DNA of 64,000 nucleotides, from the NCBI RefSeq assembly GCF_042681025.1, contig NZ_JBHUER010000005.1:90672-154671 (forward strand). Reading direction: 5' to 3'. The position numbers were made by a program, and so were the translations under genes. Below are positions 41,449 to 48,521 of the stretch, piece after piece. Under the pieces are notes generated by a model. That model was not told the origin of the DNA. It searched no databases and saw only the letters and a program-made list of their open reading frames with translations. Source of the DNA: Methylopila henanensis. Lineage in GTDB: Bacteria > Pseudomonadota > Alphaproteobacteria > Rhizobiales > Methylopilaceae. Position 1 is the first letter of the stretch; every line of letters begins with the position of its first letter.

Positions 41449-42417
41449 TCAATCGGCGAACTGGCCCGCCGCCTTGATGACCGGATCCCAACGGTCGATC
41501 TCGGAGATCAGCCGCGCCTTCAGCGCCTCCGGCGTCGCCTGCTCCCTGGTCGCGGCCGTCGTCGCGATCTTGGCGAACTTCTCCTGGAGCGCGGGGTCCG
41601 CGAGCGTCGTCTGGAGCGCGCCCGCGAGCTTGGCAACGATCGCGTCGGGCGTTCCGGCCGGCGCGTAGACGCCGTGCCAGGTCGACATTTCAAACCCCTT
41701 CAGCCCGCCCTCCGCGGCGGTCGGCACGTTCGGCAGCTGCGTCACGCGCTTCGGGGCCGTCACGGCGAAGGCCTTGACCTTGCCCTCGGTGATCGGACCG
41801 GTGGTGTTGGTCGCCTGGTCGCAGGTCATGTCGATCTGCTTGCCCATCAGGTCGGTGAGGATCGGCGCGTTGCCCTTGTAGGCGACCGCCGTCATTCGGG
41901 CGCCGATGGCGGACTGGAACAGCACGCCGCAGAGGTGCGACGACGCCCCGAGACCGGCATGGGCGTAGGTCAGCGTGTCGCCTTCGGATTTGATCTTGGC
42001 GACCAGCTCCTCGAGCGTGTTCGCCGGAAAGTCAGTCCGCGTGATCACGGTCGAGGGCGCGTCCGAGATCAGGCCGATGGGCGCGAAGGCGGTCTTGGTG
42101 TCGAACGGGAGCTTCCGGTAGAGCGCGGGCGCGGTCGAGATGCCGATGTGGTGGACGATCAGCGTGTAGCCGTCGGGGTCGGAGCGCGCGACGCGCGTCG
42201 ATGCGAGCGTGCCGCCCGCGCCCGTGACGTTCTCGACCACGAACTGCTTGCCGAGCGCCCGGCCCATGCCCTCGGCGGTCATTCGGGCGATGGCGTCCGT
42301 CGGGCCGCCGGCCGCATAGGGCACGATCACGGTGACGGCGCGGGCGGGGTAGTCGTCCTGCGCTGGCGCGGAGCCAGCCGTCAGGCAAAGCGCGGCGAAG
42401 GCGGCGATCAGGCGCAT
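41449..42417 (-). CDS. Tripartite tricarboxylate transporter substrate-binding protein (Bug family), tartrate cluster
   Basis: A 322-residue periplasmic binding protein of the Bug/TctC family. A signal peptide covers residues 1-19 (LCLTAGSAPAQ). Family segments are VIVPYAAGGPTDAIARM, FVVENVTGAGGTLAS, LTYAHAGLGASSHLCGVLFQ, TAVAYKGNAPILTDLMGKQI and GVYAPAGTPDAIVAKL. It lies between two TtuC-type genes in one operon, so tartrate or a related dicarboxylate is the probable ligand. No tctAB membrane components are in the cluster, which is unusual for a dedicated transporter but common for expanded Bug families. Confidence 0.9.
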   Translation of the reverse strand: MRLIAAFAALCLTAGSAPAQDDYPARAVTVIVPYAAGGPTDAIARMTAEGMGRALGKQFVVENVTGAGGTLASTRVARSDPDGYTLIVHHIGISTAPALYRKLPFDTKTAFAPIGLISDAPSTVITRTDFPANTLEELVAKIKSEGDTLTYAHAGLGASSHLCGVLFQSAIGARMTAVAYKGNAPILTDLMGKQIDMTCDQATNTTGPITEGKVKAFAVTAPKRVTQLPNVPTAAEGGLKGFEMSTWHGVYAPAGTPDAIVAKLAGALQTTLADPALQEKFAKIATTAATREQATPEALKARLISEIDRWDPVIKAAGQFAD

Positions 42418-42528
42418 GGACGTTCCTCCTGTGGCCGGCAGGTCGGCCTCGGGCGAGGTCCGCGCGCCGTGCTTGTTGTGTGGGTGCAGGCCTGCGGGGA
42501 CGCGGCGGACCGCGGCCCCGCGCGTCGT

Positions 42529-43602
42529 TCAGACGTTCGACGAGTGGATCGCGTCGACCACAGCCTCGGTGACCTCGCGGGTGTTGGCGGTCCCGCCGAG
42601 GTCCGGCGTCAGGACGCCGGCGCCGGTCACCTTTTCGACCGCCCGCATCAGGCGCGCGGAGGCTTCGTGCTCGCCGAGGTGGTCGAGCATCTGGGCCGCG
42701 GTCCAGAAGCTCGCGACCGGGTTCGCGATCCCCTTGCCGGTGATGTCGAAGGCCGAGCCGTGGATCGGCTCGAACATCGAGGGGAAGCGCCGCTCGGGGT
42801 CGATGTTCGCGGTCGGCGCGACGCCGAGCGAGCCCGCCAGCGCGCCGGCGAGGTCGGAGAGCACGTCGGCGTGCAGGTTGGTCGCGACGATGGTGTCGAG
42901 CGACTGCGGTTTGAGCGTCATGCGCACCGTCATCGCGTCGACCAGAACCTTGTCCCAGGTCACGTCCGGGAACTCCTCGGCGACCTCGGCGGCGATCTCG
43001 TCCCACATCACCATGCCGTGGCGCTGGGCGTTGGACTTGGTGACGACGGTGAGCAGCTTGCGCGGCCGCGACTGGGCGAGGCGGAAGGCATAGCGCATCA
43101 CGCGGGTGACGCCGACGCGCGTGAAGATGGAGACCTCGGCGCCGACCTCCTCCGGAAGGCCGCGATGCACCCGCCCGCCGGCGCCGGCGTACTCGCCTTC
43201 CGAGTTCTCGCGCACGATCACCCAGTCGAGATCGCCGGGGCCGCAGTTGCGCAGGGGCGGCGTGACGCCCGGCAGGATCTTGGTCGGGCGGACGTTGGCG
43301 TACTGGTCGAATCCCTGGCAGATCGGAAGGCGCAGGCCCCAGAGCGTGATGTGGTCCGGGACGTCAGGCGCGCCGACGGCGCCGAAATAGATCGCGTCGA
43401 ATTTCCTGAGCTTGGCGAGCCCGTCGGCGGGCATCATCACGCCGTGCTTCTTGTAGTAGTCCGAGCCCCAGTCGAAGGTCTCGAAGGTGAACGTCACGTC
43501 GCCGAGGCGCTTTTCGAGGCTCTTCAGCACCGTCTCGCCGGCCGCGATCACTTCCGGGCCGATTCCGTCGGCGGGAATGCTGGCGATCGAATATTCACGC
43601 AT
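42529..43602 (-). CDS. ttuC: Tartrate/D-malate dehydrogenase (TtuC family), copy 2
   Basis: A 357-residue NAD-dependent dehydrogenase/decarboxylase typical of TtuC/YeaU/DmlA: IASIPADGIGPEVIAAGE, YYKKHGVMMPADG, FGAVGAPDVPDHITLWGLRL, VIVRENSEGEYAGAGGR, the diagnostic TKSNAQRHGMVMWDEI, ATNLHADVLSDLAG and EPIHGSAFDITGKGIANPV. It can oxidise L-tartrate to oxaloglycolate, decarboxylate meso-tartrate to glycerate, or act on D-malate. It is the first gene of the minus-strand operon and is divergent from the NTF2-like gene across a 203-bp gap that holds a possible LysR box. Confidence 0.9.
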   Translation of the reverse strand: MREYSIASIPADGIGPEVIAAGETVLKSLEKRLGDVTFTFETFDWGSDYYKKHGVMMPADGLAKLRKFDAIYFGAVGAPDVPDHITLWGLRLPICQGFDQYANVRPTKILPGVTPPLRNCGPGDLDWVIVRENSEGEYAGAGGRVHRGLPEEVGAEVSIFTRVGVTRVMRYAFRLAQSRPRKLLTVVTKSNAQRHGMVMWDEIAAEVAEEFPDVTWDKVLVDAMTVRMTLKPQSLDTIVATNLHADVLSDLAGALAGSLGVAPTANIDPERRFPSMFEPIHGSAFDITGKGIANPVASFWTAAQMLDHLGEHEASARLMRAVEKVTGAGVLTPDLGGTANTREVTEAVVDAIHSSNV

Positions 43603-43715
43603 GGATCGGATCTCCCGGAGGCGCGCTGGCCGTCACGGGCCCGCGTCCTTGTTGCTTGGCCGGGATGATCCGCCCGGCGGGGCGAGGGGGTCCAATGCCG
43701 TCACGGCGTCGCGTC

Positions 43716-43730
43716 ATGCCGGATCGGCAT
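43716..43730. promoter_or_regulatory. Candidate LysR box between the TtuC operon and the NTF2-like gene
   Basis: ATGCCGGATCGGCAT is an inverted repeat of the T-N11-A form recognised by LysR regulators. It shares ATGC at its left end and CGGCAT at its right end with 45165-45179 upstream of the D-tartrate dehydratase gene. The flanking CGTCATGCC also resembles the start of the REP units in this window, so a decayed REP element is the alternative. Confidence 0.4.
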
Positions 43731-43805
43731 CGCCGTCGGGCGCTGTCGACGCCGGCCGCGGCTCCGCCTACGAAAGGGGGCCGCCTCGCATGTCCGGAGA
43801 GCCGC

Positions 43806-44189
43806 ATGACCGAGCTTGAGCGCAACAAGGCGACCGTGATCGCTTTCTACGAGCTGATGTTCAACGACTGCCGGCCGCGAGAGGCGATCGCGCGCTACGC
43901 CGGGGACGCCTACATCCAGCACAACCCTCATGTCGCGACCGGCAAGGACGGGTTCATCGCCTATTTCGAGCGCATGGCGCGCGAATGGCCGGGCAAGCGC
44001 GTCGAGGTGAAGCGCGCGATCGCCGAGGGCGATCTGGTCGTGCTGCATTGCCTCCAGCATTGGCCCGGCGACCACGACTATGCGGCGATCGACATCTTCC
44101 GGCTCGACGGCGCCGGGAAGATCGTGGAGCACTGGGATGTGCTTCAGGTCCTGCCCAAGACCTCCGCCAATCCGAACGGCATGTTCTGA
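43806..44189 (+). CDS. NTF2-like / SnoaL-fold protein
   Basis: A 127-residue protein of the NTF2-like superfamily (SnoaL-like polyketide-cyclase group). It shows VIAFYELMFNDCRPREAIARYAGDAYIQHNPH (read as FYELMFNDCRPREAIARY and YIQHNPH), then GDLVVLHCLQHWPGDHDYA and AIDIFRLDGAGKIVEHWDVLQ, the typical cone-shaped fold pattern with His-Asp polar residues inside. The ATG at 43806 follows GGAGAG. It is the only plus-strand gene between the TtuC operon and the LysR gene, and may be co-regulated. Such proteins can be small hydratases, isomerases or lyases; the reaction is not predictable. Confidence 0.8.
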   Translation: MTELERNKATVIAFYELMFNDCRPREAIARYAGDAYIQHNPHVATGKDGFIAYFERMAREWPGKRVEVKRAIAEGDLVVLHCLQHWPGDHDYAAIDIFRLDGAGKIVEHWDVLQVLPKTSANPNGMF

Positions 44190-44209
44190 GCCGGCGCCGA
44201 CTGTCTGTC

Positions 44210-45088
44210 CTACGCCCGCAGCGCGTCCCAAAACGCTTCGGCCGCCGGACCCAGGCGGCCTGCGCCGCGGAACAGGCGGATCTCGACGTCGATCCCGAGG
44301 CTGTCGTCGCCGGCGAAGGCGAGCCGGCCGTCCTTTAGCGCCTCTTCCGACAGCGCGAGCGGAAGCCAGGCCACGCCCTCTCCGGCGCAGGCGAGGGACA
44401 TCAGCGTCGCGCCGAGGTGGCTCGTGAAGGCGACGTCGGCGTCGCGGACGATCCAGCGCGCGGCGACGATGCGGCCGATGCCGGACTGTTCGGCGTAGGA
44501 CAGCAGCCGCACCCGCGCCCCGTCCGGCGCGGGAAAGCGCCAGCGCGGCGCTCCGTCCGAACCGGCCGCGCTCACCGGCATGACGCGGTCATGCCCGACC
44601 ACGACGCTCGGAAACCGGTTCGCCTCGAACAGCTCCGGCAACTCGGGGTCGTGATGGCAGAGCAGGAATTCGGCGTCGCCGCGCCGCATCACCTGCTCGC
44701 AGGCGGCCATGTTGTCGGAGATCAGCCGGATCGCGCCGAGGCCCGGCGCGCAGCGGCGCACCCATCCCGGAAAGAAGGTGAAGCTGAGCGCGTGGGTGCA
44801 GCAGAAGCGCACGGCGTGCGCCTCGCGCCCCGAGATCGCCCGCGCCTCGCGGCGCACGTCGTGGATGCGCCGCACGATCTCGCCGGCATGGGCGAGCACA
44901 TGGGCGCCGGCGCGGGTGAGCTCCACGCCGCGCGGGCCGCGCTCGAACAGCTCGGCGCCGATCCGGTTCTCGAAGGCCTTGATGCGCCGGCTGAACGCGG
45001 GCTGCGTCACGTTCCGCGCGTCCGCCGCCCGCGAGAAGTTGCGCGCTTCCGCCAGCGCCAGGAAGTCTTCGAGCCAGACGAGCTCCAT
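44210..45088 (-). CDS. LysR-family transcriptional regulator of the tartrate cluster
   Basis: A 292-residue LysR-type regulator. The HTH covers about residues 1-60 (MELVWLEDFLALAEARNFSR, AADARNVTQPAFSRRIKAFE and LFERGPRGVELTRAG), followed by the periplasmic-binding-like effector domain, with Cys-rich FCCTHALSFTFFPG near residue 100. The ATG at 45088 after GGAGG was preferred to one at 45109. It is divergent from the D-tartrate dehydratase gene, the standard position for a LysR activator of the neighbour, comparable to TtuA of Agrobacterium vitis. Its likely ligand is tartrate or an intermediate. Confidence 0.9.
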   Translation of the reverse strand: MELVWLEDFLALAEARNFSRAADARNVTQPAFSRRIKAFENRIGAELFERGPRGVELTRAGAHVLAHAGEIVRRIHDVRREARAISGREAHAVRFCCTHALSFTFFPGWVRRCAPGLGAIRLISDNMAACEQVMRRGDAEFLLCHHDPELPELFEANRFPSVVVGHDRVMPVSAAGSDGAPRWRFPAPDGARVRLLSYAEQSGIGRIVAARWIVRDADVAFTSHLGATLMSLACAGEGVAWLPLALSEEALKDGRLAFAGDDSLGIDVEIRLFRGAGRLGPAAEAFWDALRA

Positions 45089-45102
45089 GGGTCGTCCCTC
45101 CG

Positions 45103-45136
45103 CCGTCACGCCTGCGCAAAGGAGCGGGCATGACGG
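45103..45136. repeat. Single REP-like unit
   Basis: CCGTCACGCCTGC (45103-45115) pairs with GCGGGCATGACGG (45124-45136), matching the ends of the REP units at 39549-39643 with two differences. It lies in the leader of the LysR gene, 15 nt upstream of its start codon. Confidence 0.55.
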
Positions 45137-45164
45137 TCAGGTTGGCTTAGCAGCCGGAGAGCTT

Positions 45165-45200
45165 ATGCGCATCCGGCATCGATCTCACGTGCATCGGCAT
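45165..45200. promoter_or_regulatory. Candidate LysR binding region upstream of tarD
   Basis: ATGCGCATCCGGCAT (45165-45179) has the T-N11-A form. A second CGGCAT follows at 45195-45200, 21 bp (two helical turns) from the first, like the paired recognition and activation sites of LysR regulators. It lies between the divergent lysR and tarD genes, 55-90 bp before the tarD ATG. Confidence 0.45.
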
Positions 45201-45254
45201 TGGAGTCCGAGCGGCGGGCTATGCGAAACGCGTCTCAACGAAACGGAGAACGCC

Positions 45255-46418
45255 ATGCGCATCGTCGACGTCCGCGAGATCACCCAGCCGATCTCCTCGC
45301 CCATCCGCAACGCCTATATCGACTTCACGAAAATGACCACGAGCCTGGTCGCGGTGGTCACCGACGTGGTGCGGGATGGGCGGCCGGTCGTCGGCTACGG
45401 CTTCAACTCGAACGGCCGCTACGGGCAGGGCGGGCTGATCCGCGAGCGCTTCGCGCCGCGGCTGCTCGAGGCCGATCCGAAGGCGCTGCTCAATGAGGCC
45501 GGCGACAACATCGACCCGGACAAGGCTTGGGCTGCGATGATGGCGAACGAAAAGCCGGGCGGGCATGGCGAGCGCTCGGTCGCGGTCGGCACGCTCGACA
45601 TGGCGATCTGGGACGCCGTGGCGAAGATCGCGGAGAAGCCGCTGTTCCGTCTGCTCGCGGAGCGGCACGGCCGCGAGGCGAATCCCCGCGTCTTTGTCTA
45701 CGCCGCGGGCGGCTACTACTATCCCGGCAAGGACGACGACGCGCTGCGCGCGGAGATGCGCTCCTATCTCGACCGCGGCTACAACGTCGTGAAGATGAAG
45801 ATCGGCGGCGCGTCGCTGACCGAGGATCGCCGCCGCATCGAGGCGGTGCTGGCCGAGATTGGCAGCCAAGCGCAGCTCGCGGTCGACGCCAACGGGCGCT
45901 TCGATCTCGAGACCGCCATCGCCTACGCCAAGGCGCTCCGCGACTATCCGCTGTTCTGGTACGAGGAGGCCGGCGACCCGCTCGACTACGCGCTGCAGTC
46001 GGCGCTGGCGGAGTTCTATCCCGGCCCGATGGCGACGGGCGAGAACCTGTTCAGCCACCAGGACGCGCGCAACCTGCTGCGCTACGGCGGCATGCGGCCC
46101 GACCGCGATTGGCTGCAGTTCGACTGTGCGCTGAGCTACGGGCTGTGTGAATACACGCGAACGCTGGAGGCGCTGAAGGTCGCGGGCTGGTCATGGAGCC
46201 GCTGCGTCCCGCACGGCGGCCACCAGATGTCGCTCAACATCGCGGCCGGCCTCGGCCTCGGCGGCAACGAGAGCTATCCCGACCTGTTCCAGCCCTATGG
46301 CGGCTTCCCCGACAGCGTGCGGGTCGAGAACGGCCACGTCACGATGCCGGAGCTTCCCGGCATCGGCTTTGAAGGCAAGTCGGACCTGATCTCGGTGATG
46401 CGCGACCTGGCGTCCTGA
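45255..46418 (+). CDS. tarD: D-tartrate dehydratase (enolase superfamily)
   Basis: A 387-residue member of the mandelate-racemase branch of the enolase superfamily that fits D-tartrate dehydratase of Bradyrhizobium (product oxaloacetate). Catalytic residues known there as Lys102, Lys184 and His322 correspond to Lys100 (NEKPGG), Lys182 (VVKMKIGG) and His320 (CVPHGGHQ), and the metal ligands Asp213, Glu239, Glu265 to Asp211 (VDANGR), Glu237 (YEEAGDP) and Glu263 (TGENLF): a constant offset of two. The C-terminal GLGLGGNESYPDLFQPYGGF also fits. The ATG follows GGAG at good spacing. Divergent from its presumed LysR regulator. Confidence 0.9.
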   Translation: MRIVDVREITQPISSPIRNAYIDFTKMTTSLVAVVTDVVRDGRPVVGYGFNSNGRYGQGGLIRERFAPRLLEADPKALLNEAGDNIDPDKAWAAMMANEKPGGHGERSVAVGTLDMAIWDAVAKIAEKPLFRLLAERHGREANPRVFVYAAGGYYYPGKDDDALRAEMRSYLDRGYNVVKMKIGGASLTEDRRRIEAVLAEIGSQAQLAVDANGRFDLETAIAYAKALRDYPLFWYEEAGDPLDYALQSALAEFYPGPMATGENLFSHQDARNLLRYGGMRPDRDWLQFDCALSYGLCEYTRTLEALKVAGWSWSRCVPHGGHQMSLNIAAGLGLGGNESYPDLFQPYGGFPDSVRVENGHVTMPELPGIGFEGKSDLISVMRDLAS

Positions 46419-46460
46419 ACCGCCGGGGGAGGGGGGCGACGCGTCTAGTCTTCTCAGGCG

Positions 46461-46500
46461 TCAGGCCTCGCCGCTCCCGGAACGGGGCGGCGAGGCCTGA
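46461..46500. terminator. Large hairpin between convergent tarD and pyk
   Basis: TCAGGCCTCGCCGC (46461-46474) pairs perfectly with GCGGCGAGGCCTGA (46487-46500), with a further 4-bp inner stem CCCG/CGGG. It lies 42 nt past the tarD stop and 3 nt past the pyk stop. No T-run on either strand; it is symmetrical and probably acts for both genes. Confidence 0.6.
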
Positions 46501-46503
46501 TCG

Positions 46504-47943
46504 TCAGTCGCGCTTGACGTGGTCGCCGTCTACATAGGCGATGCGCAGCATGTTGGTCGCGCCGGGCACCCGGAGCGGCACGCCGGCCGAGATGATGACC
46601 CGGTCGCCGTGGTCGGCGATGCCCTGGTCCTTCGCGATGTCACAGGCGCGGTCGACGATGTCGTCGAGGTCGTGGGCGTCGTGGGTGAGCACGGAATGCA
46701 CGCCCCACGCCAGCGCCAGCCGCCGGCTGGTCTCGAGGCTCGGCGTCAGCGCGATGATGGGCTGCTTCGGCCGCTCGCGCGCGGCGCGGCGCGCCGTGGT
46801 GCCGTAGGCGGTCCAGCAGATGATCGCCGCAAGGTCGAGCGTCTCGGCGATCTGGCGCGCGGCGGCGGAGATCGCGTCGGCGCCGGTCGCTTCCGGCTCG
46901 GCGTGCTGCGCGTCGATGATCGAGCGGTAGTAGGGATCGCTTTCGACGTTCATGGCGATGGAGTTCATCATCGCCACCGCCTCGACCGGATAGGCGCCGG
47001 CGGCGCTCTCCGCCGAAAGCATGATCGCGTCGGCGCCTTCGAACACCGCGGTCGCGACGTCCGACACCTCGGCGCGGGTCGGGGTCGGCTGCGCGATCAT
47101 CGACTCCAGCATCTGCGTCGCGATGATCACCGGCTTGCCGGCGCGGCGGCAGGCGCGGGTCATCTGCTTCTGCAGGCCGGGCACCTTCTCGAGCGGCATC
47201 TCGACGCCAAGGTCGCCGCGGGCGACCATCACGGAATCCGACAGCTCGACGATCTCAGTGAGCCGCGTCATCGCCTGCGGCTTCTCGATCTTGGTCATCA
47301 CCCCGGCCTGGCCCTTGATGATGTCCTTGGCCTCGGTGATGTCCTCCGGCCGCTGTACGAAGGACAGCGCGATCCAGTCGACGCTGTTGGTCGCGAGCGC
47401 CGCCTCGAGGTCGGCGTGGTCCTTCGGCGTCATGGCCGAGGTCTTGATCAGCGTGTCCGGCAGGCTGACGCCCTTGCGGTCCGACAGCCGGCCGCCGACC
47501 ACCACCTCGGCGACGGTCGCCTGAGGGGTGCAGCTGCGCGCCACGAGGCGGATCTTGCCGTCGTCGAGCAGCAGCGCGTGGCCGGGCTCCAGCGCCTCGA
47601 GGATTTCCGGGTGGGGGAGATGCACACGCGTCTCGTCGCCCGGCGTCTCGTCGCTGTCGAGCGTGAAGGTCTGGCCGGTCTTCAGCATGGCCGCGCCTTC
47701 GGCGAAGCGGCCGACGCGCAGCTTGGGACCCTGCAAGTCGATCAGGATGCCGATCGGGCGCGCGACCTCGTCCTCGACGTCGCGGATCGTCTGCACGAGC
47801 TCGCGCATGCGGTCATGGCTGGTGTGGCTCATGTTGATGCGGAACACGTCCGCGCCCGCACGATAGAGCTTCTCCACCATCTCGGGCGTCGACGAGGACG
47901 GGCCAAGCGTGGCGAGAATCTTGACGCGACGCAGCCGCCTCAT
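46504..47943 (-). CDS. pyk: Pyruvate kinase (TtuE-like position)
   Basis: A 479-residue pyruvate kinase converting phosphoenolpyruvate and ADP to pyruvate and ATP. Motifs include ILATLGPSSSTPEMVEKLYR, ADVFRINMSHTSHD, the active-site MTKIEKPQAM (Lys of IEKP), SVMVARGDLGVEMPLEKVPG and DVATAVFEGADAIMLSAESA. The ATG at 47943 overlaps the DUF1036 stop by 4 nt. In Agrobacterium tartrate loci a pyruvate kinase (TtuE) and a glycerate-kinase-family protein (TtuD) accompany TtuC, and both are found here; on the other hand pyk next to DUF1036 and a glycerate kinase is also the ordinary arrangement in many Hyphomicrobiales, so it may simply be the housekeeping copy. Confidence 0.95.
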   Translation of the reverse strand: MRRLRRVKILATLGPSSSTPEMVEKLYRAGADVFRINMSHTSHDRMRELVQTIRDVEDEVARPIGILIDLQGPKLRVGRFAEGAAMLKTGQTFTLDSDETPGDETRVHLPHPEILEALEPGHALLLDDGKIRLVARSCTPQATVAEVVVGGRLSDRKGVSLPDTLIKTSAMTPKDHADLEAALATNSVDWIALSFVQRPEDITEAKDIIKGQAGVMTKIEKPQAMTRLTEIVELSDSVMVARGDLGVEMPLEKVPGLQKQMTRACRRAGKPVIIATQMLESMIAQPTPTRAEVSDVATAVFEGADAIMLSAESAAGAYPVEAVAMMNSIAMNVESDPYYRSIIDAQHAEPEATGADAISAAARQIAETLDLAAIICWTAYGTTARRAARERPKQPIIALTPSLETSRRLALAWGVHSVLTHDAHDLDDIVDRACDIAKDQGIADHGDRVIISAGVPLRVPGATNMLRIAYVDGDHVKRD

Positions 47944-48473
47944 TGGACGGATCCGCCCGGCGCGACGCCCGCGTTCGCCGCCGCGGGGCGTTCGCCCGAT
48001 TCGGACGGCGCATGCGATTGCTGCGCCGCCTTCGCGGTCGGTTCGGTCAACTGCACCGTCCAGCTCCCTTGCTCGCCGGTGTCGATCTCGAAGAAGCCCG
48101 AGCGGTCGTAGCCGCGCGCCAGGCAGTCTTCGATGCCCCGGATCGTAAATTCCTTGTCGCGGGTGCACATGTAGGCCTTGCCGTTCCACTCGCCGCCGCG
48201 GTCGTAGTCGATCGCGTAGACGTAATAGAACCGCGAGGACAAAGCGCCGCGGAGAATGGTCTCACAGGAGTTGGCGGGAACGTTCCACCAGCCTTCGGTC
48301 GACCACGTGTCCTTTTCCTTGTAGCCGATCGATACGCCGATGCGGCTGTTGGTCTTGTTGCAGAGCCGGAAGTCTGCCTTCGCGCCGGCGCAAACCGTGA
48401 AGCCGGCCACGACAAGCGCGCAGATGCTGAGGAGGCGTGCGAGACGCCCGGGTGCGGACATACGAATCGTCAT
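47940..48473 (-). CDS. DUF1036 exported protein
   Basis: A 177-residue DUF1036 family protein of unknown function. An N-terminal signal peptide (about residues 1-33, ending GAKA) is followed by the conserved block FRLCNKTNSRIGVSIGYK, STEGWWNVPANSCETILRG and YYVYAIDYDRGGEWNGKAYM, with cysteine pairs likely forming disulfides in the periplasm. The C-terminal 40 residues are low-complexity Ala/Ser/Pro. It is coupled by ATGA to pyruvate kinase, a pairing seen throughout the order. Another in-frame ATG is 12 nt downstream at 48461. Confidence 0.88.
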   Translation of the reverse strand: MTIRMSAPGRLARLLSICALVVAGFTVCAGAKADFRLCNKTNSRIGVSIGYKEKDTWSTEGWWNVPANSCETILRGALSSRFYYVYAIDYDRGGEWNGKAYMCTRDKEFTIRGIEDCLARGYDRSGFFEIDTGEQGSWTVQLTEPTAKAAQQSHAPSESGERPAAANAGVAPGGSVQ

Positions 48474-48521
48474 GCTGCGGATGCGCTCGCGGCGGACGCG
48501 TCGGACCGCTTTTTGCGGTGG

